A DNA stretch of 64,000 nt from Plectrocnemia conspersa (Eukaryota > Arthropoda > Insecta > Trichoptera > Polycentropodidae), in NCBI GenBank assembly GCA_009617715.1, contig VTFK01000136.1:558001-622000 (forward strand), written 5' to 3'. Made by a program: the position numbers and the translations under genes. The notes under the pieces were generated by a model. That model was given only the letters and a program-made list of their open reading frames with translations. It ran no database searches and was not told where the DNA came from. Below are positions 25,408 to 35,189 of the stretch, one piece after another (the first letter of the stretch is position 1; each line of letters begins with the position of its first letter).

Positions 25408-25644
25408 GCAAACCCTATCAACACAGCACCATTATATATATTAACAGCTTAACGCCCAAGGACTTATATACGAGTCTTGAAATGACATGAGTCCTGCGTC
25501 ATGATTAAAATGAGTCTTTTATTAAAAAAAATACTGGGATACCATCAAGTTTGCTTCTATATAATAATCATAAATGGTAGTGTACTATTTCTACGTACTA
25601 TCAAAAAAAATTATATTTTACTTCAATTTTTGTAAAAAGAATCG

Positions 25645-25875
25645 TCTTATCCCATTGGTCGGCAAACTTATTAGCCAAAGAGCCAAATATATATACATTA
25701 CAACGATTAAAAAAAATTGAGAGCCAAATCTATTTAAATTTTTTTTTTAATTTTCAAAATCAACATGAACCTTAAATTTAAATTAAGCGTGTCTTGCGCG
25801 AATGCCCGTGGATATTTTGCCAGATACTGAAGGCCAAAAAAAAATAGCCGCACTTTGCCGACCTCTGTCTTATCC
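25645..25875. mobile_element. hAT MITE with exact 8-bp target duplication
   Basis: A 215-bp element (25653-25867) is flanked by identical 8-bp target duplications TCTTATCC (25645-25652 and 25868-25875). The termini are CATTGGTCGGCAAACT and the complement of CAGAGGTCGGCAAAGT, giving about 13 of 16 matching positions. An 8-bp duplication plus a GGTCGGCAAA-type end fits hAT. There is no coding capacity. Confidence 0.8.
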
Positions 25876-26560
25876 CACTGCGATGCAATGCAGACGTCGC
25901 CTTTTTTTTGAAAAAAAATTTTTTTTATGAAATGTATGAAGCATGATTCTTTATTTCATATAAAAAATAATATTTGATGTCATACATTTTGAAAAAAAAA
26001 TCAGGATCAAACTGTCTAGCTAGGTAAACATAGAACCAATCTAATCAAAATAAAACGAAACATCAATTAACACAGTTTTTCAACCTAAAATTCTTTATAT
26101 TATTGAAAAATCAAAAAGTAAAATCGTTATGGTATATGTGGATAAATTAGACAACACAGTAATCAAAGAACTTCCAAAAAATATCATCCATTAACTTACG
26201 AACATTTTTATCGGGTGTTTGTTATTTTGAAATTTCATCACCAATTGGAAAACCACAATGATTCACAGATTAAGAAACCAGGGGGGAAAAGCTACAATTC
26301 GGATAAATTTATCGCCGTATTAGTTTATTGTAGAATAATTGAAAAAAAAAATTCCAAGGAATAAAATCATGAGCAAATAAATTCATTCCTAATATTTTGT
26401 GGAAATTTAAAATGGTTGCAATGGTTACAAACTAGCTATTTATAATTTAATATTATGTATGCTTAAATGCTTGTATATTTTTTTTATAAAAGATTTATAA
26501 AAAATATCCGTTTATAATATAATATAATTTGCACTCACCAAATTTTTCGGCGTCCTTTTT
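25876..26560. other. AT-rich DNA
   Basis: No gene or repeat recognised apart from short homopolymer runs. Confidence 0.3.
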
Positions 26561-26639
26561 CTGCTTACAACTGTCACAGACACGTTTATTTTTATCACTA
26601 CACTTATAAACCACTACACCATATTCATTTATATTTATT

Positions 26640-27580
26640 TTTATAATTTATACTTTTTTATCTATTTCACTGTTTTTTGATACGTATAAAAACATTCAAT
26701 ATGAAGGGGAATTTGACAACTTCTGCACATGTATGCTGTATCTTTCTTCATGCAAAACAAACACAACATTTTCTTTTCACATATTTCTCCTCACTTTTTA
26801 TTTTTATTGACTGATGGTTTTTCAGCTTACCCGAAAACCTTTCTGGTACAGAAAGATTGACAGCACGGGCACCACGTCAAGATGTGGTAGAAACTGGTGA
26901 AATGTCTTCAGAATCGATAGATTCCACTGAATTTTGCATCCATCCTTTAGCCTTACTCAAAAGAAAATCTTTGAATTTAATTTTGCTGGTATGATTCAAA
27001 TTTTGATAGACACTGAACGAATAAAACAATGCACGTTGAAATAAATAAATAAAACAACCTTTTTGTTTATTCCATTGTTTTTCAAAATATTAGGTAACTA
27101 AGTAACTAGGTATTGATTGGCGCGATCAACACCTCATATATTTATTACAGTCCATTATACATTTAGGCCTATTTACATATTGTAAGGTCGGTTTTTTTCC
27201 CGTGTCTATCATCTGGCTGTTATGGAAAGTTTAAAGTATGCTTAGTTTTTTCCAAATAAGAAAAAAGATTTCATTCTGAAATCTCTTTTCTGCCATGTTT
27301 TATCTGAAGGGGCTTTAATTTTATATTTTTGAGATTCTGGTCTATATTTCCATTTTGATTTTGGCTAGAAAAAAAATTGTTAAAAAAAATCTGAGTTTTG
27401 TAATAACGTAATCATAGATAATGACCAATGCAATGGTAAAAATATATTTACTTTCCGGTTTAGGTGTTCGATTGAATGAATGATTTCGTAATGTAACGCA
27501 ATATTAGAGCAAAAACAAATAAGGATTTTTTTTAACTGCAAACCCAAAAATAAAAATAATAAAATTTCGTTCATGAGAGT
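26640..27580 (-). pseudogene. Decayed piggyBac transposase (C-terminal two-thirds)
   Basis: Minus-strand fragments in broken frames follow the order of a piggyBac transposase. A segment near 27200 reads HNSQMIDTGKK, the family's region of that type. Downstream are QRALFYSFSVYQ and KIKFKDFLL (about 26960-27060), then LSVPERFSGKL (about 26820-26860). Last is a cysteine-rich C-terminal zinc-binding domain, CLFCMKKDTAYMCRSCQIPL followed by HIECF (about 26690-26770). The open stretch at 27380-27574 may be an earlier part. Intact proteins act at TTAA sites by cut and paste; this copy has many stops and frameshifts. Terminal repeats were not identified. Confidence 0.7.
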
Positions 27581-27780
27581 TCGATATTGGGTAGTAGCAA
27601 TAATAAGAAATAATTAAATGCTCGTTTACCTGTCGCATCGTTCGTATACGTTTTTACAAGCACGTCCCTTGCACAATCATATTGACTCAATGTTCTACCT
27701 CCGCTCTCGATTCAACGCTCTTCAAATTAAATAAATTGTGACTTTTATCATGGGCATCTTAAACACAACAATAAATAATA
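27581..27780. other. AT-rich spacer
   Basis: Nothing recognised. Confidence 0.3.
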
Positions 27781-27789
27781 CAATTATTA

Positions 27790-28155
27790 TCAATATGAAG
27801 CATCTCTTCACTCCGATTGGAAAGCACGGACCTTGCGGGTCGGACCCCATGAAATTGTTGTGTATCATCTCGCCGCTCGTGATCTGGCAATAGACTGCGC
27901 CGAAATTACCGATAGAAAGTTTTTTTATTAGCGATCCTCAGACAACGGCGTCCATATAGTGTTTACGAAATGTATCCATCACAACAGCGGAGACCCAAGG
28001 AGGAAACAAAGAGTGAAATTGATCACGTGCCCAGATTGTCAGAAGGGAAATGGAATGTGGAAGAGTGTGTTACGGTCATTATTGCTTCGCGGTTACATCA
28101 CCCGAACGCCGAGAGAAATGTTCGTCACGGTCACGTGACTGGCTTTTCAGAATAG
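27790..28155 (+). other. CpG-richer island with a 61-codon ATG frame
   Basis: This region is distinctly less AT-rich. An ATG frame at 27970-28155 encodes 61 residues starting MYPSQQRRPKEETKSEIDHV, hydrophilic and with no motif that I know. GATCACGTGCCC within it contains an E-box. It may be a short gene, an exon or regulatory DNA. Confidence 0.25.
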
Positions 28156-29445
28156 TTGCGACCAATCTTTTCGCTAATTAAGTGCAAACCGACGCCAATT
28201 TGCACCCATTTTCCACGTGATAATTAATAATTTGATACTTACATTTCAAATACACAATTGCTGATAAATCGGCGTTTAACATACATGAGCAAATTTTACT
28301 TGAGGGCATAACGAACGAGCCCTTCTCTTTGATACGTTAATATAATAGATATTTGTTGTATTAATTTTGAGTTGGGTAATAATGTACTCATATAAAATTG
28401 GTTGCGTTAAATTTGATTATAATATTTTCTAAATATACCTACAATTTTTTTTAAATTTATATTTAAATGAAGCTATAAATCATCATTTATAATTTTAGCG
28501 AATAAGTTATGTGAGAAAATGTAAATTAATATATTTTTTTGAAAACAATGTATGTTAAATTTAATACTCTAATTAAAGCTTGTGAACTTATTAGGCGCTA
28601 AAAATTCAATAATTTACATTTGGTAAGTTTTTAATATTATTTTAATATTCCCTTATTATAACGCTTCTTTTTAGTTGTTCTTTTATAAAGCAGACTGTTA
28701 TGACTATTGATCATTATAAATTTATTATCAGTATTTAATGTATAATATAATAATAAATATGATTAATGGCAACCCATTATTTTAAATGTAATTTCCTGAC
28801 TCTCACCTAATATACATTAAGAAAAAAGTAAAAATATTCACACTTTTATGATATAAGAAACATTGAATAAAAAAAAAATCGTCAAGGAACATGAAAAATA
28901 TTAGAATTAATAAACACAATATAAAACATGCTTTTATTAGAAAAAAAATGTTTTTTTAAAGACATTCCGACTATAAATAATATAAATTTAAGAATAGCTG
29001 ACCTAGAAAAAAGTATTAAAACACTAGACTATCTATAATATTGTATTTTATATAAAAAAATAATACCAGGTAATAATTATTAAAATATGTACTCTATATT
29101 AAAAATAAATATTATTTTTTACTGGTGAAATATTCTGGTGGTCTATTAGTTGTTTTGTTAATTATTTTTTTAATTTTCAGTTATTTATTGTTCATTTTAG
29201 TACCCAATTCTAAACTATCTTAAATATAAAAATAAATCTTCTTATTTAAAACAACTGTTTATTTTTCTTTCAATTTCATTTTAGCGCTGTAAATATTTAT
29301 AGTAAAAAATTTGTAAAAATTTCAGACTATTGCAGCAGAAAATTAGTATGTCTCGAGTCTGGTGTTATTTTTTTTAATTTCAGGACAAAAGATAGAATTT
29401 TCCGGATTGTTTCGATACAAAATCATTATTTTATATACATACATA
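28156..29445. other. AT-rich DNA, nothing recognised
   Basis: No features supported. Confidence 0.3.
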
Positions 29446-29483
29446 TATTTTTATTTATTTATTTATTTATTAAAATTATAACC

Positions 29484-29519
29484 ATCGTGACCTGACAGTC
29501 AAACCCAATGCGTCACGAT
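29484..29519 (-). promoter_or_regulatory. 3'-terminal hairpin of the LINE
   Basis: ATCGTGAC and GTCACGAT form a perfect 8-bp stem around a 20-nt loop, 12 nt before the TAAA-repeat tail. Such hairpins next to a repeated tail are known in several LINE groups as the structure bound by the reverse transcriptase. The loop motif CCCAATGC also occurs in the second copy at 10.3-11.5 kb. Confidence 0.6.
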
Positions 29520-29583
29520 AGTCAAAAGTACTAATACATCATAATACATACAAATATAAACAAGACAAAACAACAGACACAAA

Positions 29584-30504
29584 TCACCTCAACATGTGTG
29601 CATTGTCCCATACGAACTGAACCAAAGCTCCATATGTGCAAGAGAAAATGTCAATATTACTATGGACAGAATTGAGCAGATAAATAGCCTTGGCCAGAGA
29701 AGAGTTGGCAAGTGCTCCAGTTCTAGACTTAACAGGCAAGAATAGTGGACGCGACCGAGAACTATAACCACCTTCAAGAGCCCACATTTGAAGCTGCTCG
29801 AGCACTGAAGGATTGTCTACGATGCCCTTGAGTAATTTCCAGAAGTGTTTAATTACATAAACACTTCTGCGAGTCGACAAAGAAACGTATCCCAGGGCTC
29901 CTAAAATAAAAGCACTGGGAAACAAGAACGGATAATACCCGTATTCCTTCAAGTATAAATATCGAAGAAATTTACGTTGTACTTTTTCCAGCTTCAATTC
30001 ATTACATTGATTCATTACGCCTGGGATCCAAATGATGGAGCTAGTTTCTAGTATGCTGCGGACTAGAGTATCATAAAGAGTGCGCAATACTAAAGTATTC
30101 CTGAAGTAACGCGCATTTCTCAAGATAAACCCGAGCATTTTTAAGGAGTTGCTATGAGTATCTGCAATGTGCTGGCTAAATTTCCAACGTTCTTCGAAAG
30201 TCACTCCTAAATCTTTAGTTGAAGAAAACCTTTCCAGAAAATATCCGCCTAGATGGTATGAATATTTTGCCGGCGTTAATGACCTTGAAAATGAAATTGT
30301 GTGACATTTCTTTACACTGAAAGGCAATTGGTTATAGCAAGCCCATTTCCATATAGAGTTGAGATCCTCCTGTAGGTCGAAGGAATCAGAAATCGAATCC
30401 ATTTTCTTGTAAATTTTCAAGTCATCTGCATATAATAAAAAATCTGAATGCTCTATTGCTGTTTCTATGTCATTAATGAACAATAAAAACAACAATGGAC
30501 CCAA
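29584..30504 (-). CDS. LINE reverse transcriptase, palm and thumb (partial)
   Basis: An open frame of 306 codons. It begins in the conserved GPLLFLLFINDI block (preceded out of the called start by PQGSNL), followed by the catalytic LLYADDLKIY with YADD at residues 25-28. Thumb and C-terminal regions typical of Jockey/I-type elements follow (STKDLGVTF, then a YDTLVRSILE block). It would copy its RNA at a nicked target. The frame is open to its own stop at 29584, 65 nt before the 3' hairpin. Upstream it is separated from the rest of RT by stops at 30505-30606, so no functional protein is expected. The called start at 30504 is simply the first possible initiator and is not a real one. Confidence 0.8.
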   Translation of the reverse strand: MGPLLFLLFINDIETAIEHSDFLLYADDLKIYKKMDSISDSFDLQEDLNSIWKWACYNQLPFSVKKCHTISFSRSLTPAKYSYHLGGYFLERFSSTKDLGVTFEERWKFSQHIADTHSNSLKMLGFILRNARYFRNTLVLRTLYDTLVRSILETSSIIWIPGVMNQCNELKLEKVQRKFLRYLYLKEYGYYPFLFPSAFILGALGYVSLSTRRSVYVIKHFWKLLKGIVDNPSVLEQLQMWALEGGYSSRSRPLFLPVKSRTGALANSSLAKAIYLLNSVHSNIDIFSCTYGALVQFVWDNAHMLR

Positions 30505-30606
30505 ATTGGATCCTTGAGGTATCGTCCTGAAAGGGTCTTATATCGTTCTGAAAAGGATATTATTATACTTGACGAATTGATATCTTGAGAAAGGCAATTG
30601 GTTTGG

Positions 30607-31056
30607 TCAAGTTAATTTAGGAGAATAGAATCCATTTTTTATGAGATCTTCATCTGCAGAAAACCCGAAATTTAGATAACTTTTTTGAACAAGTAAAGCA
30701 TGGTTAACTTTATCAAATGCTTTTTTCAAAATCAAGTAATTTGAGAATAGATTTACGACGTCCAGAAAACCCTTGTACAAGTAAAGCATGGAGTCCAATG
30801 CTTTTTTGAAACATAGATTTTGAAACATAGACAAAACCATTAGATTAGTGACAGTGGATCGAGATTTACGGTAACCATGTTGTTGGTCGAGAAGCATACA
30901 CCTGCAATGATTAAAAATGTATTTATGCAAAACAATTTCAAATAATTTTGCAGGTGATGAGATCAAAGCTATTGGCCTGTAATTGTCAATCTGAGATTTG
31001 GGACCCTTTTTATGAATCGGAGTGACTTTTGAACATTCCACATTTCTGGAAAACAA
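30607..31056 (-). pseudogene. LINE reverse transcriptase, N-terminal fingers (broken)
   Basis: A 149-codon open segment with RT fingers motifs: KVTPIHKKGPKSQIDNYRPI, the LLDQQHGYRKSRST block and KAFDKVNHALL. Between the second and third motifs an 86-bp imperfect tandem duplication (repeat starts near 30688 and 30774, both containing ACAAGTAAAGCATGG) has replaced normal sequence and altered the catalytic region. In intact relatives this part holds the first catalytic aspartate. The copy continues in another frame to the YADD-containing segment downstream. Confidence 0.75.
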
Positions 31057-31075
31057 GAGTATCTCAAAATTAAAT

Positions 31076-32040
31076 TAAATATAAATTTATATTTTATATT
31101 ATTTAATATAGAATTAATTGCTGAAGAAGTAATTAAATTAATTAATAAAAATAATAATACAATATTTTATTCTTAAAAATGCATTAAATATGATAATAAC
31201 ATAAAAGTCAGATTTTAAGTTATAGTTTAAATTATTTGATAGCTCTATTAATGAAATTATAATGCTACATATTTAATTTCATGTCATTATTAACATATAA
31301 TTTGCAAAGATGTGATACATTGTAACATAATTTGATTATATTTCTATATAACTCCAGTGACAAATCCTATCATTAAAATATTTTAAAATCAGCCATGACA
31401 CGTTAATTACTTACAGTGAAATCAATTAATTGACCAAATCACTAACTAATAATCAAAACAACACATTTAACTGTTTAATAATTGCGCAGTGTTTCGCAAC
31501 GAGTATAATTGTATTTAACGAACACGAAATTGTTTTTAGCGTATATGAATCACAATCGCATTAATTAAACGTTTGTTAAAATATTCGTATAAAAATTGTA
31601 ATTGAACAGAAAAATAGAAAATGTGTGAAAATTTTAACGAGAAAGAAAGGCGGGACGAAATATCATTTCTATTACTTTTTATACTTTTATGTTAATTTTG
31701 CATATGATAGTGATTTAAACGATGACGTTAAACCGCAAACGTTACACACATTGCGTGTTAGTGTTTTCATGTGAATTAAATATATTTTGTGGTTTACCAA
31801 AATCATCAACGAAGACGTAAGTGTTGACCTAAATATGCGACTTTCTTTAGATTAGCACTCAAAATATTATAAAGGAAAATAAGGTATTTTTTATTGATTT
31901 GTAATTTGATTAAAACAAAAAAGAAGATGATCTCTGTCTAATGATCTCAGTAACTCTCTCTACACGAAGTTCGTGATCTTGTGAGGTCAAATGGTCATAG
32001 TTTTCAGAGCAAAACGACGAAAGCCGGCCGCTCGATATCT
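31076..32040. other. AT-rich DNA
   Basis: No gene recognised. It becomes CpG-richer after about 31920, approaching the candidate promoter. Confidence 0.3.
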
Positions 32041-32045
32041 ACACG

Positions 32046-32082
32046 TATATAAATATAATACAGTTCTTGAATGATCAGATCC
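32046..32082 (+). promoter_or_regulatory. Candidate TATA/Inr core promoter
   Basis: TATATAAA starts at 32046. An Inr-like GATCAGATC has its A at 32077, 31 nt from the first T of the TATA box, the canonical spacing. The downstream 160 bp is CpG-richer, as in the poly-Asp promoter. A Kozak-like AAAATG follows at 32241. Confidence 0.45.
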
Positions 32083-32429
32083 TGTTCTCCATTCGTTTGG
32101 TCATCCAGCCTCTCGAGAGCGAAAGTGCACTTCTCAGTGGGTCAGTCAAAAAGGGAAAACTTTATCTAATTTCCAGTCGAACTAATTAGGACACACCCAG
32201 CGATAAAAAAAAGCGAGAAACGCAATCAAGCAAAAGGAAAATGATTGATTACAGGTGTCGTCATTCAGGGCATTATTCGATAATCCCTCAGTTTTTTGCG
32301 ATCATCAAACACGAAAGCTTTCGAAAGTTAAACGCTAGGATTAACGTAATTGGACACTTTGAGAGGCGCCACTTATTCGTAACTGACACCCATTGTGTAC
32401 TACAAATGATATCATATAATGAATATTAA
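32077..32429 (+). CDS. Possible first exon with a 62-codon ATG frame
   Basis: If the promoter at 32046 is real, the transcript starts near 32077 and its first ATG in good context (GGAAAATG) is at 32241. The frame runs 62 codons to 32429 (MIDYRCRHSGHYSIIPQFF...). I recognise no domain. A weak donor (TTACAG|GTGTCG) just after the fifth codon would make only five codons coding. It could be a short peptide gene, a 5' exon of a larger gene, or non-coding. Confidence 0.25.
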
Positions 32430-34223
32430 ATATCGTGTGTATTTTAAGGTTATCGTGATATACCTAAGAATTCCGATGTCATAACGTATTTTGTTATTTT
32501 ACCCACGTAACCACGTAACGAATTAATATAATTAGGTCGTAGAACCGAAATCGATCGAAATTTATAGTGTTGTAATATGACGTGGGATTAAAAAAACAAC
32601 TTGACGTGTGAAAGAAGAAAGCTTTCGGGTTTTTCCTTTAAAATGCGTTTGGTCAACTTGTTATATTTAAGAAAACGAGAGTCACTTTCGCCCATGGCCT
32701 TGACTGTATGTATGAAGACGATCATACATATGTATAAATGTATATAAATACATACATAAATGGTGTTCGAAAAGAAATCTTTTGGGGCCGAAAATATTTT
32801 TGCTTCTTGTTTTAAAGCACATATTTTTTTATATAAATGATTTTGAAGTTAAATTAACCTTGATTTGAAAACGATTATTTTCGAGCCTCCGCTAATGTAT
32901 TCTTTTGTTGTCGACCAATGAAAAATAAGCATTCAAATATAAAACAAGATGGCCGACATCAACATGACAACAGTTGTAAATAATTATTATTTTTTAATAA
33001 AATTTTGCTACGCGACAATAATTTTCATTAATTCGTCATATGTGTTGTTCGATTTGACTGAATATAAATATTCGGATTGCAAACTAACTAGGTATGTTAT
33101 AATTATGAAAATGAAATATAAACATAATGTGTGTAAGGATTATAAGAATATTGATTAAACTAGATCATAAAACAATCTTCGTAACGAAATCTTCAAATTT
33201 TGAATTCCCGTCGACGGGCTCCGAGGGCAAAAAGTGAGTTTTTCTTTATAATACAATACATAAACATTGCTTCACATTTAATGCCCATATACGTTAGATT
33301 TGACTGAAACAGGTACGTTTTAAACTTGAACGTGTAATATATACTGTACGTGTGAAGTTTGAGGTTAATGTCGATCAAACCGTATAAATGCTCATAAAAC
33401 GTTTTTTTTATTTATTGCTATTTGGGTATACTATCTTTCATGACAATCGCATGACAATGCTTGTCATGTTATTAGTTTGGTAGCAGCAATATAAATTAAA
33501 ACCATTATTGCAGCAAAAAAAATCACCCAGATCGTTCCGTTCCGAGCGACGAATCGCAATATACATATGTGTAGTTTCTTGGATGTTATCTAATAGACGA
33601 TATTTTACAATGATTATAAATATGTGATTGAATACTTGGAATAATCGATAGCCAAAATATCTAAGAGTGGCTTATTTTCAATTTTGATGTGGCTAAATAT
33701 GTATACATCATGGTTTTTAATCAATTTTTGTTCTGTGCTTTCATTCCCCTTTCGGAATAGCCAAATTCAAGATAATTAGTTACATCAAACTAGTATGTTT
33801 TTATAAAAAGATAATACTTACTGACAGTGACTTCAACATGAGAAGATTCACTCTCTGCTTATAATTCTACGTTGTAGGCATATAGGTCATTATTGTTTCT
33901 GAAAAATAATTAAAAACAATAAGACCTTTATTAAGAGTTAAACATTGAACATATTATTACTACAGATATAATCTATGAATGAATCCGTAAATTGGCATCT
34001 TTTCATCTTCTTCAAAATTTTCACAATATATCATATTTTAATTATATGTCATACGTAAATGTTATTAGATCTATCATTGCTTCTGAAAATTAACTTTAAA
34101 CGACACTATATAGTGGGTGAAGTGTAACTTTAATTGCCAAATCACTGCTGTTTGTTTTTTAATATTTTATCCTATAAGTCAATAGTAATTTTGTTAGAAT
34201 AACCGTGATATATTATTTATATA
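32430..34223. other. AT-rich DNA
   Basis: A few CpG-richer scraps occur (about 33200-33230 and 33520-33560). An ATG frame at 32949-33158 is AT-driven and low in information. No genes are called. Confidence 0.3.
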
Positions 34224-35189
34224 CAGGCGGCCCTCGACTTTCGCACTTAATTGGTTCCTGAAAATGTGTGCGAATGTTGAATGTACGAAAGTCGAGGGAA
34301 GTAAAAAAAATTAAATTGTGTGTATTTTAAAATAATTATTTATCAAGTAAATATAAGATGTTTAAGAGGCGTTTAAGTGGGGTTTGCGGGTGTTTTCTTT
34401 GAAAAGTTATCAAGTTAACTGTTTTCCATTATTCTTTTTCTTTTTTTATATAGTATTTTATAACATGCTATGTTTTTATTGATCGCCCCACGCACTTGAG
34501 ATATGCGTTCTCCATTGGGATCACAATCTTCCATAATATTTAAAAAATTGTCAAGGTTTCATTCATATTTTTCATTGTTAAAGAGTTTTCCAAAATAAAC
34601 CTGTCTCATCTACATTAAATATTTGGCATGAGGAATATTCTACATCTTCAATAATTATGGATAATTAGGAAATAAATTCTTTTGCAGCATCTTTATCCGC
34701 ATCAGCCGATTCTCCAGTAAATTTAATATTATGAAAAGAATACCTCATTTTAAAATTGTAAAACCAACCGTTACTTGCTTGAAAAACCGTGTTAAAATAT
34801 TTTTTTTCCAATATTTGTGCAAACTAAGAGCTTTTGCTTGAATAATTGAAATACTCAGAGGGACATCTTTTTTTTTGATGTTGGTCATCGATCTACGATG
34901 ACAAAGATTTTCCATTTCATCCATGTTTTTTTTTTCTGTGTTTTTTTTGGAAACATATCATTAAAGATTGCGGAAATATATCTTTATTTTCCACAATTTT
35001 GAACGTATTCCTTAATTATATTTTTATTTTGCAAAATTGAACATATCGTAGACCTGTTTGTATCATACGAACATCCGATTGAAGCAAAAGATTCACCGCT
35101 ATCAAAACTTTTTTTTTTTAAAAAAAAAATTTTAATTTTTTTTTTAAATGTGCGAAATAGCGAATTGTGCGAAAGTCGAGGGCCGCCTG
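34224..35189 (-). mobile_element. Decayed Tigger/pogo DNA transposon with 23-bp TIRs
   Basis: A 966-bp element bounded by perfect 23-bp terminal inverted repeats beginning CAGGCGGCCCTCGACTTTCG (34224-34246 and 35167-35189). Flanks are TA on the left and TT on the right, consistent with a mutated TA target duplication. A second inverted copy of the terminal motif (GTACGAAAGTCGAGGG, 34280-34295) forms the subterminal hairpin seen in Tigger elements. Minus-strand frames retain a pogo/CENP-B type helix-turn-helix (SFASIGCSYDTNRSTICSIL, 35040-35110) and later fragments resembling the CENP-B-like domain and the start of the DDE region. There are many stops, so it is inactive. Confidence 0.85.

Larger units (their letters stand above)
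29449..31075 (-). mobile_element. 5'-truncated LINE (Jockey/I-like non-LTR retrotransposon)
   Basis: A minus-strand retrotransposon lacking its ORF1 and endonuclease. It starts within the reverse transcriptase. The RT is split: 31056-30607 carries the N-terminal fingers (HKKGPKSQIDNYRPIALIS, then QHGYRKSRST and KAFDKVNH), and 30504-29584 carries the palm and thumb. A 3' untranslated region with a hairpin and a TTTA/TAAA tandem tail (29449-29472) follows. The clade assignment is by general resemblance only. Confidence 0.85.
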
